Of a stretch of DNA of 64,000 nucleotides, positions 46,888 to 56,116 are shown one piece after another; position 1 is the first letter of the stretch; each line of letters begins with the position of its first letter. A program made the position numbers and the translations under genes. Source of the DNA: Clavibacter sp. B3I6. GTDB taxonomy: Bacteria; Actinomycetota; Actinomycetes; Actinomycetales; Microbacteriaceae. Under the pieces are notes generated by a model, which searched no databases, was not told the DNA's origin, and worked only from the letters and a program-made list of their open reading frames with translations. Where the stretch lies: contig NZ_JAUSYL010000001.1 in NCBI RefSeq assembly GCF_030816895.1, positions 62,001 through 126,000 on the forward strand, in the 5' to 3' direction.

Positions 46888-49800
46888 ATGTTCGAGAAGA
46901 TCCTCGTCGCCAATCGCGGGGAGATCGCGATCCGGGCCTTCCGCGCCGCCGTCGAGCTGGGCGCCCGCACGGTGGCCGTCTACCCGCACGAGGACCGGCA
47001 CTCGCTGCACCGGCTGAAGGCTGACGAGGCGTACCTGATCGGCGAGGAGGGCCACCCGGTCCGGGCGTACCTCGACGTCGACGAGATCATCCGCGTGGCG
47101 CTCGAGTGCGGCGCCGACGCCATCTACCCGGGCTACGGCTTCCTCTCGGAGAACCCGGGCCTCGCGCGCGCGGCCGCGGCGAACGGCATCGTCTTCATCG
47201 GACCCGATGCCGACGTGCTCGAGATGGCGGGCAACAAGGTCACCGCCAAGGAGCACGCGACCTCGGCCGGCGTGCCCGTGCTCGCGTCCACGCCGCCGTC
47301 GACCGACGTCGACCTGCTCCTCGCCCAGGCCGAGGGGATCGGCTTCCCCATCTTCGCCAAGGCCGTCGCGGGCGGCGGCGGTCGCGGGATGCGCCGCGTC
47401 GAGCGCGCGGAGGACCTCGAGGACGCGCTGCGGGCCGCCATGCGCGAGGCCGACAGCGCCTTCGGCGACGCGACCATGTTCCTCGAGCAGGCCGTGCTCC
47501 GGCCCCGGCACATCGAGGTGCAGATCCTCGCGGACGCCGCCGGCGAGACCGTCCACCTCTTCGAGCGGGACTGCTCGGTGCAGCGGCGCCACCAGAAGGT
47601 GGTGGAGATCGCCCCGGCGCCGAACCTCGACCCGGCCGTCCGGGACGCGATGCACGCGCACGCCGTCGCCTTCGCCCGCAGCATCGGCTACGTGAACGCC
47701 GGGACGGTGGAGTTCCTGCTCGACACGGACGGCCCCCGCGCGGGCCAGCACGTCTTCATCGAGATGAACCCGCGCATCCAGGTGGAGCACACGGTGACCG
47801 AGGAGGTCACCGACGTCGACCTCGTGCAGTCGCAGATGCGCATCGCGGCAGGGGAGACCCTCGCCGACCTCGGCCTGCACCAGGAGGACGTCGTGCTGCA
47901 CGGCGCGGCGCTCCAGTGCCGCATCACGACCGAGGATCCCGCGCAGGGCTTCCGGCCGGACACCGGCAAGATCACGACCTACCGCTCGCCGGGCGGCGGC
48001 GGGATCCGCATCGACGGCGGCACGGTCGCCACCGGGGCGCAGATCAGCCCGCACTTCGACTCGATGCTCGCGAAGCTCACCTGCCGCGGGCGCGACTTCC
48101 CCTCGGCCGTCACGCGCGCCAAGCGCGCCCTCGCCGAGTTCCGGATCCGCGGCGTCTCCACCAACATCCCGTTCCTCCAGGCCGTGCTCGACGACCCGCA
48201 GTTCCAGGCGGGCGACCTCAGCACGTCCTTCATCGACGAGCGGCCGGGCCTCGTCCGCAGCAACGTCTCCAAGGACCGCGGCACGAGGATCCTCAACTGG
48301 CTGGCCGACGTCACGGTCAACCAGCCGAACGGGCCGCGCACCGCCCTCGTCCGGCCCGCGGACAAGCTGCCCGACGTCGACCTCCGGCAGGCGGCGCCCG
48401 CCGGATCCCGCCAGCGCCTGCTCGAGCTCGGCCCCCGCGGCTTCGCGGAGGCCCTGCGCGCGCAGACCGCCCTCGCGGTCACCGAGACCACGTTCCGGGA
48501 CGCGCACCAGTCGCTGCTCGCCACCCGGGTCCGCACGCGCGACCTCGTGGCCGTCGCGCCGCACGTGGCGCGCACGACGCCCGAGCTCCTCTCGGTCGAG
48601 GCGTGGGGCGGCGCGACGTACGACGTCGCGCTGCGCTTCCTCGGCGAGGACCCGTGGGAGCGGCTCGCGTCGCTCCGCGACGCGCTGCCGAACATCGCCA
48701 TCCAGATGCTCCTCCGCGGCGCCAACACGGTCGGCTACACGCCGTACCCGACCGAGGTCACCGACGCGTTCGTGCAGGAGGCGGCCGCCACGGGCGTCGA
48801 CGTCTTCCGCATCTTCGACGCGCTCAACGACGTGGAGCGCATGCGCCCGGCCATCGACTCGGTCCTCGCCACGGGCACCACGGTGGCCGAGGTCGCGCTC
48901 TGCTACACCGGCAACCTGCTCGACCCGGCCGAGGACCTCTACACGCTCGACTACTACCTCGCCCTCGCCGAGCGGAGCGTCGCCGCCGGGGCGCACATCC
49001 TCGCGATCAAGGACATGGCCGGTCTCCTCCGGCCGGCCGCCGCCGAGCGGCTCGTGACCGCGCTCCGCCGCGAGTTCGACCTGCCGGTGCACGTGCACAC
49101 GCACGACACCGCGGGCGGGCAGCTCGCGACCCTCCTCGCCGCCAGCCGCGCGGGCGCCGACGCGGTCGACGCCGCGAGCGCGCCGATGTCGGGCACCACG
49201 AGCCAGCCCTCCGCCTCCGCGCTCGTCGCGGCCCTCGCGGACACCGAACGCGACACCGGGCTCTCGCTCGACGCGGTCAGCGACCTCGAGCCGTACTGGG
49301 AGGCCGTGCGCCGCCTCTACCGTCCCTTCGAGTCCGGATTGCCGGGTCCCACCGGCCGCGTCTACCGGCACGAGATCCCGGGCGGCCAGCTGTCGAACCT
49401 CCGGCAGCAGGCCACCGCGCTGGGACTCGCCGACGACTTCGAGCTGATCGAGGACATGTACCAGGCGGCCGACCGGATCCTCGGCCGCATCCCCAAGGTC
49501 ACGCCGTCGTCCAAGGTGGTCGGCGACCTGGCCCTCCAGCTCGCGGCCGCGAAGGCCGACCCGCGGGACTTCGCCGAGAACCCGCAGGACTACGACATCC
49601 CCGACTCCGTGATCGGCTTCATGGCCGGCGAGCTGGGCGACCTCCCGGGCGGCTGGCCCGAGCCCTTCCGCACCCGCGTCCTCCAGGGCCGCGACGTGCG
49701 CATCGGCGTGACGCCCCTCTCCGTCGACGACCGCCGGGTGCTCGAGGTGCCGGGCGCCGAGCGCCGGCGCACCCTCAACCGCCTCCTGTTCCCGCAGCCC

Positions 49801-50295
49801 ACCGAGCAGTACGAGACCATCCGCGAGCTCTTCGGCGACCTCTCCGTGCTCGACACCGAGGACTACCTGCACGGGCTCCGCCAGGGCCAGGAGCACGTCG
49901 TGCGGATCGGCCGGGGCGTCGAGGTCATCATCGGCCTGGAGGCCGTGGGCGACGCCGACGCGTCGGGCATGCGCACCGTCATGGTGGTCATGAACGGCCA
50001 GCTCCGGCCCGTGTTCGTGCGCGACCGGGGCATCGCCGTCACGACCGTCGCCGCCGAGAAGGGCGACGCCTCCCGGCCCGGGCACGTGTCCGCGCCGTTC
50101 TCCGGCGTGGTGACGCTCAAGGTGCGGGAGGGCGACGTGGTCGCCGCCGGCCAGGCCGTCGCGTCGATCGAGGCCATGAAGATGGAGGCGGCCATCACGT
50201 CGCCGGTCGCCGGCCGCGTCGCGCGGCTGGCCGTCCCCACCACCCAGCAGGTCGACGCGGGCGACCTGCTCGTGGTCGTCGAGAACGAGAAGTGA
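46888..50295 (+). CDS. pyc: Pyruvate carboxylase
   Basis: 1135 residues, a full-length single-chain enzyme that carboxylates pyruvate to oxaloacetate. Order: biotin carboxylase (about 1-450, KILVANRGEIAIRAFRA, GGGGRGMRRV ATP loop, EMNPRIQVEHTVTE), carboxyltransferase (about 470-990, TFRDAHQSLLATRVRT, ALCYTGNLLDP, KDMAGLLRP, HTHDTAGG), then the biotin carrier with EAMKMEAA and biotinyl-Lys1098. It is the anaplerotic partner of the TCA cycle, thematically linked to GarA and DctA nearby. Divergent from parA. Its TGA abuts the mycothione reductase start. Confidence 0.96.
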   Translation: MFEKILVANRGEIAIRAFRAAVELGARTVAVYPHEDRHSLHRLKADEAYLIGEEGHPVRAYLDVDEIIRVALECGADAIYPGYGFLSENPGLARAAAANGIVFIGPDADVLEMAGNKVTAKEHATSAGVPVLASTPPSTDVDLLLAQAEGIGFPIFAKAVAGGGGRGMRRVERAEDLEDALRAAMREADSAFGDATMFLEQAVLRPRHIEVQILADAAGETVHLFERDCSVQRRHQKVVEIAPAPNLDPAVRDAMHAHAVAFARSIGYVNAGTVEFLLDTDGPRAGQHVFIEMNPRIQVEHTVTEEVTDVDLVQSQMRIAAGETLADLGLHQEDVVLHGAALQCRITTEDPAQGFRPDTGKITTYRSPGGGGIRIDGGTVATGAQISPHFDSMLAKLTCRGRDFPSAVTRAKRALAEFRIRGVSTNIPFLQAVLDDPQFQAGDLSTSFIDERPGLVRSNVSKDRGTRILNWLADVTVNQPNGPRTALVRPADKLPDVDLRQAAPAGSRQRLLELGPRGFAEALRAQTALAVTETTFRDAHQSLLATRVRTRDLVAVAPHVARTTPELLSVEAWGGATYDVALRFLGEDPWERLASLRDALPNIAIQMLLRGANTVGYTPYPTEVTDAFVQEAAATGVDVFRIFDALNDVERMRPAIDSVLATGTTVAEVALCYTGNLLDPAEDLYTLDYYLALAERSVAAGAHILAIKDMAGLLRPAAAERLVTALRREFDLPVHVHTHDTAGGQLATLLAASRAGADAVDAASAPMSGTTSQPSASALVAALADTERDTGLSLDAVSDLEPYWEAVRRLYRPFESGLPGPTGRVYRHEIPGGQLSNLRQQATALGLADDFELIEDMYQAADRILGRIPKVTPSSKVVGDLALQLAAAKADPRDFAENPQDYDIPDSVIGFMAGELGDLPGGWPEPFRTRVLQGRDVRIGVTPLSVDDRRVLEVPGAERRRTLNRLLFPQPTEQYETIRELFGDLSVLDTEDYLHGLRQGQEHVVRIGRGVEVIIGLEAVGDADASGMRTVMVVMNGQLRPVFVRDRGIAVTTVAAEKGDASRPGHVSAPFSGVVTLKVREGDVVAAGQAVASIEAMKMEAAITSPVAGRVARLAVPTTQQVDAGDLLVVVENEK

Positions 50296-50300
50296 GCCCG

Positions 50301-51779
50301 ATGACCAGCACGCACCCGACGCCCGACGAGACGCCCGACGAGCGCTACGACCTCGTGGTCGTGGGCGGCGGATCCGGCAACTCCATCGTCGACGAGCGCT
50401 TCGCCGACCAGCGGGTCCTGCTCGTGGACGACGGCGCGCACTTCGGCGGCACCTGCCTCAACGCGGGCTGCATCCCCACCAAGATGCTCGTGCACGTGGC
50501 CGACGTCGCCGCGGGGACGCGCGAGGGCGCCGCCCTCGGGATCCGCGCCTCGGTCGAGGCCGTCGACTGGCCCGCGATCAGCGCGCGCGTCTTCGGCCGC
50601 ATCGACGCCATCAGCGAGGGGGGACGCGAGTGGCGCGAGAGCGGCGCGGAGAACGTCACGCTCCTGCGCGAGAGCGTCGGCTTCGAGGCGCCCGGCGTGC
50701 TCGTGACGGCCAGCGGGCAGCGGATCACCGCGGACCGGATCGTGCTCGCGGCGGGGTCCCGGCCGCGCCCGCTCCCGGCGGCGTACACGCCGGACCCGGC
50801 GATCCACGACTCCGACTCGATCATGCGCATCGCCGAGCTCCCGGCCTCGCTCCTCATCGTGGGCGGCGGCTACGTGGCGGCCGAGTTCGCCCACGTCTTC
50901 AGCCACCTGGGCGTGCACGTCACGCAGGTGGCCCGCTCCCCGCACCTCCTCGCCCACCTCGACGAGGACGTGTCCACCCGCTTCACGACGCTCGCGCGCA
51001 CCCAGTGGGACCTCATCACCGACTGCGAGGTGGAGGAGATCGAGCGCGACGGCGACGTGCTGCGCTCGCGCCTCGCATCCGGCCACCTGGTCGAGACGGA
51101 GGCGGTCCTGGTCGCGCTCGGCCGGATCCCCAACACCGACACGCTCGCCGTCGCCAACGCCGGCTACGACCTGCACGAGGACGGCCGCATCGTCGTGGAC
51201 GCCGAGCAGCGCGTGCTCGCGGGCGGGGAGCCGGTGCCCGGCGTCTTCGCGCTCGGCGACATCAGCTCGGAGCACCAGCTCAAGCACGTCGCGAACCACC
51301 AGGCCCGCGTCGTGCAGCACAACCTGCTGCACCCCGACGACCTCGTCGGCGGCGCGCCCGGGCCCGTCCCGCAGGCCGTGTTCTCGCGTCCGCAGATCGG
51401 CTCGTTCGGCCTCACGGAGGCGGAGGCGCGGGCGGCCGGCCCGGTCGTCACGGTCGAGCAGCCGTACTCGTCCACCGCCTGGGGCTGGGCGCTCGAGGAC
51501 ACGACGTCGTTCTGCAAGCTGGTGGTGGATCCGCGCGACGGCGGCACGATCCTCGGCGCGCACATCATCGGCTCCGACTCGGCCGCGCTCATCCAGCCCC
51601 TCCTCACGGCCGCGAGCCTCGGCCACCGGGTCACGGGGCTCGCCCGCGCGCAGTACTGGCCGCACCCGGCCGTGACGGAGGTCGTCGAGAACGCCCTGCT
51701 CTCCGCCGAGTCCGCGGTGGCCGACTGGGCACGGGAGAATGGTCCGGGCGATGCGCCCGCGGGGGCCGGTCGACCCTGA
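50301..51779 (+). CDS. mtr: Mycothione reductase
   Basis: 492 residues of the pyridine nucleotide-disulfide oxidoreductase family. FAD loop VVVGGGSGNSIVDERF, redox-active GGTCLNAGCIPTKM (Cys pair), NADPH loop LLIVGGGYVAAEFAHVFSHLG (in part), GVFALGDISS and the C-terminal dimer interface with the catalytic His in QYWPHPAVTEVVENAL. The GSGNS start and the absence of lipoamide dehydrogenase features point to mycothione rather than glutathione or dihydrolipoamide. It reduces mycothiol disulfide. A GTG nine bases upstream overlapping the pyc stop is an alternative start. Confidence 0.88.
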   Translation: MTSTHPTPDETPDERYDLVVVGGGSGNSIVDERFADQRVLLVDDGAHFGGTCLNAGCIPTKMLVHVADVAAGTREGAALGIRASVEAVDWPAISARVFGRIDAISEGGREWRESGAENVTLLRESVGFEAPGVLVTASGQRITADRIVLAAGSRPRPLPAAYTPDPAIHDSDSIMRIAELPASLLIVGGGYVAAEFAHVFSHLGVHVTQVARSPHLLAHLDEDVSTRFTTLARTQWDLITDCEVEEIERDGDVLRSRLASGHLVETEAVLVALGRIPNTDTLAVANAGYDLHEDGRIVVDAEQRVLAGGEPVPGVFALGDISSEHQLKHVANHQARVVQHNLLHPDDLVGGAPGPVPQAVFSRPQIGSFGLTEAEARAAGPVVTVEQPYSSTAWGWALEDTTSFCKLVVDPRDGGTILGAHIIGSDSAALIQPLLTAASLGHRVTGLARAQYWPHPAVTEVVENALLSAESAVADWARENGPGDAPAGAGRP

Positions 51780-51813
51780 CCCGCCGCCCGCTGAGGACCC
51801 ACGGAAGCAGAGA

Positions 51814-52305
51814 ATGACTGAACGACAGATCCGCCTGTTCGGCGATCCGGTGCTGAAGACCGTCTCCTCGGAGATCCGCGAGATCGACGAGGGCGTGCGC
51901 GCCCTGGTCGAGGACCTCCTCGACAGCGTGCGGCCCGACGGCCGGGCCGGGGTGGCGGCGGCGCAGATCGGCGTGAACCTCCGGGCGTTCAGCTACGACG
52001 TGGGGCCGGCGTTCGGCTACATCCTCAACCCGGTCATCGAGGAGCTCCGCGGCGAGGCCGTGCTCGTCGACGAGGGCTGCCTCTCGGTGCCCGGCCTGTG
52101 GTTCCCCACGATGCGCCACCCCGAGGCCGTGATCAGCGGCATCGACCTGGACGGGAACGCGGTCCGCCTCGAGGGCACGGGCGTGCTCGCGCAGGCGTTC
52201 CAGCACGAGGTGGACCACCTCGACGGCCTCGTGTACCTCGACCGGCTCGACAAGCAGCGCCGCCGCGAGGCGATGAAGCAGGTGCGCGAGTCCGACTGGT
52301 TCTGA
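51814..52305 (+). CDS. def: Peptide deformylase
   Basis: 163 residues. Three deformylase motifs: GVAAAQIG (motif 1, normally GxGLAAxQ), EGCLSVPG (motif 2 with the metal-binding Cys) and QHEVDHLDG (motif 3, HExxH). It removes the N-formyl group from new proteins with Fe(II) or a similar metal. Motif 1 reads RAGVAAAQ, a tolerated variation. ATG 51814 has GGAAGCAG upstream. Same strand as mycothione reductase with a 34-base gap. A hairpin follows. Confidence 0.92.
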   Translation: MTERQIRLFGDPVLKTVSSEIREIDEGVRALVEDLLDSVRPDGRAGVAAAQIGVNLRAFSYDVGPAFGYILNPVIEELRGEAVLVDEGCLSVPGLWFPTMRHPEAVISGIDLDGNAVRLEGTGVLAQAFQHEVDHLDGLVYLDRLDKQRRREAMKQVRESDWF

Positions 52306-52319
52306 TCCGGTCCCGGTTC

Positions 52320-52345
52320 CGGTCCCGCGCACGTGCACGGGACCG
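52320..52345. terminator. Hairpin between def and the fadD15-like gene
   Basis: CGGTCCCG (52320-52327) pairs with CGGGACCG (52338-52345); the loop contains GCACGTGC. It lies between convergent genes and is surrounded by GGTCCC-like repeats. Confidence 0.55.
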
Positions 52346-52356
52346 GCGACCGGGCG

Positions 52357-54183
52357 TCAATGCACCAGCGAGTGGCCCTCGGTGTTCGGCGCCGCCTCGT
52401 AGATCCGGGTGATGACGTCGGCGAACGCGTCGAGCACCACCTGGCGCTTGATGCTGAGCTTCGGCGTGAGGTGCCCGGCCGCCTCGGTGAGCTCCACCGG
52501 GAGCACCACGAACTTCCGGATCGACTCGGCGCGCGAGACCGTCGCGTTGGCCGCGTCGACCGCGCGCTGCACCTCGGCGAGCACCGCGGGGTTCTGCGAC
52601 GCCTGCTCGAGCGTCAGCGACGGGTCCTGGCCGTTGTTGCCGAGCCAGACCTTGAGCATCTCGGGGTCCAGCGTGATGAGCGCCGAGATGAACGGCCGCC
52701 GGTCGCCCGCGACCACGACCTGCCCGACGAGCGGGTTGGCGCGGATCGGGTCCTCGAGCGCGGCGGGCGCCACGTTCTTGCCGCCCGCCGTGACGATGAT
52801 CTCCTTCTTGCGTCCCGTGATCGTGAGGTAGCCGTCCGCGTCGTAGCTGCCGAGGTCGCCCGTGCGGAACCAGCCGTCGTCGAAGACGGCCGCGGTCGCC
52901 TCCTCGTCCTGCCAGTAGCCGTCGAAGACGTTGACGCCCTTGACCTCGATCTCGCCCTCGTCGGTGATCCGCGTGGAGACGCCGGGGAGCGCGGGCCCCA
53001 CGGTGCCGATCCGGAAGCCGGCGACGAGGTTCACGCTCACGGGTGCCGTCGTCTCCGTGAGCCCGTAGCCCTCGAGGATGGTGAGCCCGAGCGAGCGGTA
53101 GAAGTGGCCGAGCCGGAGGCCGAGGGGCGCGGACCCGCTCACCGCGTAGCGCACGCGACCGCCCATCGCCTGCCGGATCTTCGAGTAGACGAGCGCGTCG
53201 AACAGCGTGAACTGCAGCGCGAGCGCCAGCGGCACCTTCCCCGCGTCGACCGCGACCGAGTGCGCGTACGCGACCTCGGCGGCCTTCCGGAACACCTTGC
53301 CCCGGCCGGCGCCCTCCGCCTTCTGCTCCGAGGAGTTGTAGACCTTCTCGAACACGCGCGGGACGGCGAGCAGGAACGTCGGCTTGAACGACGCGAGCGC
53401 GGGGAGGAGCTGCGTGGTGTCGGCCTGGTGGCCGGTCTTCACGCCCGCCTGCACGTTGAGGATCGAGATGAAGCGCGCGAACACGTGCGCCGTCGTGATG
53501 AACAGCAGCGTGGACGCGCCGACCTGCACGACCTCGCTCATCGCGACCTCGGCGTTCCGCGCGAGCTCGACGAAGTTCGCGTGGGTGAGCACGCAGCCCT
53601 TGGGCCGTCCCGTGGTGCCCGACGTGTAGATCAGGGTCGCCATGTCGGAGCCCACGGCGATGTTGCGTCGGCGCTCGATCTCCTCGTCCGGCACGTCGAC
53701 GCCCTGCCGCGCGAGCTTGTCGAGGTCGCCGAGGTCGATCTGCCACACGTGCCGCACCGCGGGCAGCTCCGGGTGCACCTCGTCGAAGCGGGAGAAGTGC
53801 TCGGCGGACTCGAGGACCACGGCGACGCTGCCGGAGTCCTGCATGTTCCAGTGCACCTGGCCGGGGGAGGACGTCTCGTAGACGGGCACGAGGACGCCGC
53901 CGGCGAAGAAGACCGCGAAGTCGACGAGCGTCCACTCGTAGCGCGTGCGGCACATCATGCCGATGCGCTCGCCCGGCTCGATGCCGGCGGCGACGAAGCC
54001 CTTCGCGAGGGCGACGACCTGGCGGTGGAACTCGGACGCCGAGACGTCGGTCCACCCGCCGGACCCGTCCGGCAGCGCGAACAGCGGAGCGTCGGGGCTC
54101 GTCCTCACGCGGTGGACGAGGACGTCGGTGACGTTGTCCTCGGGTCTCGCCTCGACGGCGGCGGGCATGGTGTGCTGTTCCAC
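52357..54183 (-). CDS. Long-chain fatty-acid-CoA ligase, FadD15-like
   Basis: 608 residues. Start GTG 54183 with AAGGAGCTGCC upstream (MEQHTMPAAV). ANL-family motifs: YTSGTTGRPKGCVLTHANF (P-loop), GYGLTETTAPVS, GWFRTGDLGSYDADG and GRKKEIIVTAGGKNVAP. Architecture and gene neighbourhood match mycobacterial FadD15, a long-chain acyl-CoA synthetase. It should activate fatty acids for lipid synthesis or degradation. Soluble or peripheral at the membrane. Divergent from the ROK kinase gene. Confidence 0.88.
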   Translation of the reverse strand: MEQHTMPAAVEARPEDNVTDVLVHRVRTSPDAPLFALPDGSGGWTDVSASEFHRQVVALAKGFVAAGIEPGERIGMMCRTRYEWTLVDFAVFFAGGVLVPVYETSSPGQVHWNMQDSGSVAVVLESAEHFSRFDEVHPELPAVRHVWQIDLGDLDKLARQGVDVPDEEIERRRNIAVGSDMATLIYTSGTTGRPKGCVLTHANFVELARNAEVAMSEVVQVGASTLLFITTAHVFARFISILNVQAGVKTGHQADTTQLLPALASFKPTFLLAVPRVFEKVYNSSEQKAEGAGRGKVFRKAAEVAYAHSVAVDAGKVPLALALQFTLFDALVYSKIRQAMGGRVRYAVSGSAPLGLRLGHFYRSLGLTILEGYGLTETTAPVSVNLVAGFRIGTVGPALPGVSTRITDEGEIEVKGVNVFDGYWQDEEATAAVFDDGWFRTGDLGSYDADGYLTITGRKKEIIVTAGGKNVAPAALEDPIRANPLVGQVVVAGDRRPFISALITLDPEMLKVWLGNNGQDPSLTLEQASQNPAVLAEVQRAVDAANATVSRAESIRKFVVLPVELTEAAGHLTPKLSIKRQVVLDAFADVITRIYEAAPNTEGHSLVH

Positions 54184-54276
54184 GGCAGCTCCTTCGGTAC
54201 CGGAAATGGTGGGGTCAGCTTAACGGCGGCCGGCGCCCCCGCGCTCGTCCCCGGTCGGGGGCGTCCGGCGCGTCAC

Positions 54277-54282
54277 TAGGAT
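54277..54282 (+). promoter_or_regulatory. -10 box TAGGAT of the ROK kinase gene
   Basis: TAGGAT, followed by a leader of about 25 bases containing GGAAGG before GTG 54315. Confidence 0.5.
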
Positions 54283-54314
54283 CGACTGGCGAGACGAACG
54301 GAAGGGCCCGCGGA

Positions 54315-55280
54315 GTGCATGCAATCGGGATAGACATCGGCGGGACGAAGATCGCGGGAGCCGTGGTCGACGAGCTCGGCGTCATCGCGGCGGAGGACCG
54401 GGTCCCGACCGAGGCGAGCAGCCCGGACGCCATCGTCGAGGCCGTCGTCGGCATGGTCGAGCGCCTGCGCGCCCAGCACCCCGACGCCGTGGCCGTGGGC
54501 GTCGCGGCGGCCGGCTTCATCGACGCCGCGCAGTCCACCGTCTACTACGCCCCGAACATCAACTGGCGCAACGAGCCGGTGCGCGAGAAGCTGCGCGGCC
54601 GGATCGACCTGCCCATCGTCATCGAGAACGACGCGAACGCCGCCGGCTGGGCCGAGTTCCGCTACGGCGCGGGCCGTCTGGTCAGCGACATGGTCACCCT
54701 CACCATCGGCACCGGCGTGGGCGGCGCGATCGTCGCCGACGACCGCCTCTTCCGCGGCGGGTTCGGCGCGGGCGCGGAGCTCGGCCACATGCGCGTCGTG
54801 CCCGACGGACTGCCGTGCGGCTGCGGCGCCCGCGGCTGCATCGAGCAGTACGGTTCCGGCCGCGCGCTCCTCCGCACCGCCGACGAGCTCGCGGACCTCG
54901 GCGGCACGCACGGTGCGGGCCTCGCCGCGCGCCGCCAGGAGGTGGGCACGCTCACCGGCCACGACGTGAGCGACCTGATCCAGGCCGGCGACCCCGGCGC
55001 CCTCCTCGCCCTCCGTCGCCTCGGCGGCTGGCTCGGGGAGGCGGCCGCCAGCATCGGCGCGATCCTCGACCCGCAGATGTTCGTCATCGGCGGCGGCGTC
55101 GCCCAGGCAGGCGACCTCCTGCTCGACCCGATCCGCGATGCCTACCTCGCGCACCTCCCGGCCCGCGGCTACCACCCGGAGCCGGAGTTCCGCATCGCCG
55201 AGCTCGTGAACGACGCCGGCGTCGTGGGCGCGGCCGACCTCGCCCGCCTGCACGCCGCCGCCCTCCGTCACGGAGCCTGA
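54315..55280 (+). CDS. ROK-family glucokinase
   Basis: 321 residues. ATP-binding IGIDIGGTKIAGAVVDE at the N-terminus, catalytic-region VIENDANAAGWAEF, and GTGVGGAIV. The ROK signature has zinc ligands His in AELGHM and three cysteines in CGCGARGCIEQYGSG. This organisation is that of actinobacterial ATP-dependent glucokinase (Glk), which phosphorylates glucose. No HTH domain, so it is an enzyme rather than a ROK repressor. Start GTG; GGAAGG upstream. Confidence 0.88.
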   Translation: MHAIGIDIGGTKIAGAVVDELGVIAAEDRVPTEASSPDAIVEAVVGMVERLRAQHPDAVAVGVAAAGFIDAAQSTVYYAPNINWRNEPVREKLRGRIDLPIVIENDANAAGWAEFRYGAGRLVSDMVTLTIGTGVGGAIVADDRLFRGGFGAGAELGHMRVVPDGLPCGCGARGCIEQYGSGRALLRTADELADLGGTHGAGLAARRQEVGTLTGHDVSDLIQAGDPGALLALRRLGGWLGEAAASIGAILDPQMFVIGGGVAQAGDLLLDPIRDAYLAHLPARGYHPEPEFRIAELVNDAGVVGAADLARLHAAALRHGA

Positions 55281-55329
55281 CGCCGGGCGGCCCGGTCCCC
55301 GCCTGCCGGGCGCGGGCGTCGCCGCTGGC

Positions 55330-55335
55330 TATGCT
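55330..55335 (+). promoter_or_regulatory. -10 box TATGCT of the acyltransferase gene
   Basis: TATGCT, with GGAAGGTGG in the leader before ATG 55368. Confidence 0.45.
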
Positions 55336-55367
55336 GGATCCGACCCCGCCCGGAAGGTGGCCATCCG

Positions 55368-56057
55368 ATGTTCTACTGGTTCATGAAGAACCTGGTCGCG
55401 GGACCCGTCCTCCGCAGCACCTTCCGCCCCTGGGTCACCGGCCTCGAGAACATCCCCGCGAAGGGCGGCGTCATCCTCGCGAGCAACCACCTGTCGTTCA
55501 TCGACTCCGTGTTCCTGCCGCTCCTGGTCGACCGCAACCTCGTCTTCCTCGCGAAGAGCGACTACTTCACGGGCACCGGCCTCAAGGGCTGGGCCACGAA
55601 GATGTTCTTCACCGCCACGGGCATGCTCCCCATCGACCGGTCCGGCGGCAAGGCCTCCGAGGCGTCGCTCAACACGGGGCTCCGCGTCCTGGCCGAGGGC
55701 CGGATGCTCGGCATCTACCCCGAGGGCACCCGCAGCCCCGACGGCAAGATGTACCGCGGCCGCACGGGCGTCGCCCGCATGATCCTCGAGGGGGAGGTCC
55801 CGGTCGTCCCGATCGCGATGATCGACACCGAGAAGGTCATGCCCATCGGCACGCGCATCCCCAAGGTCCGCCGGATTGGTGTGGTCATCGGCGAGCCGCT
55901 AGATTTCAGTAGGTTCGCCGGCCTCGAGGGAGATCGGTTCATCCTCCGCTCCATCACCGACGAGATCATGTACGAGCTCTCGAGGCTGAGCGGCCAGGAG
56001 TACGTCGACGTCTATGCGACCTCGGTCAAGGAGAAGCGCGCGAGCGCGGCCCGCTGA
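55368..56057 (+). CDS. 1-acyl-sn-glycerol-3-phosphate acyltransferase
   Basis: 229 residues of the PlsC family. Motif I SNHLSFIDS (the HX4D motif), motif II/III with GMLPIDRSGG and YPEGTRSPDG, motif IV PVVPIAMID. It transfers an acyl chain to lysophosphatidate during phospholipid synthesis, at the membrane face. Place in the series (fadD15-like, this gene, aroG, pknL-like) matches Rv2182c. ATG 55368 was chosen on the ribosome site. Confidence 0.9.
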   Translation: MFYWFMKNLVAGPVLRSTFRPWVTGLENIPAKGGVILASNHLSFIDSVFLPLLVDRNLVFLAKSDYFTGTGLKGWATKMFFTATGMLPIDRSGGKASEASLNTGLRVLAEGRMLGIYPEGTRSPDGKMYRGRTGVARMILEGEVPVVPIAMIDTEKVMPIGTRIPKVRRIGVVIGEPLDFSRFAGLEGDRFILRSITDEIMYELSRLSGQEYVDVYATSVKEKRASAAR

Positions 56058-56116
56058 CCGTCTCCCGCACCGCCTCCACCGCGCACCACGCGCACGACAC
56101 GAACCGGGATCCCACC

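Noticed and set aside
46795..50085. A 1096-residue minus-strand frame opposite pyruvate carboxylase
   Set aside because: Same antisense artefact; pyc is unambiguous.
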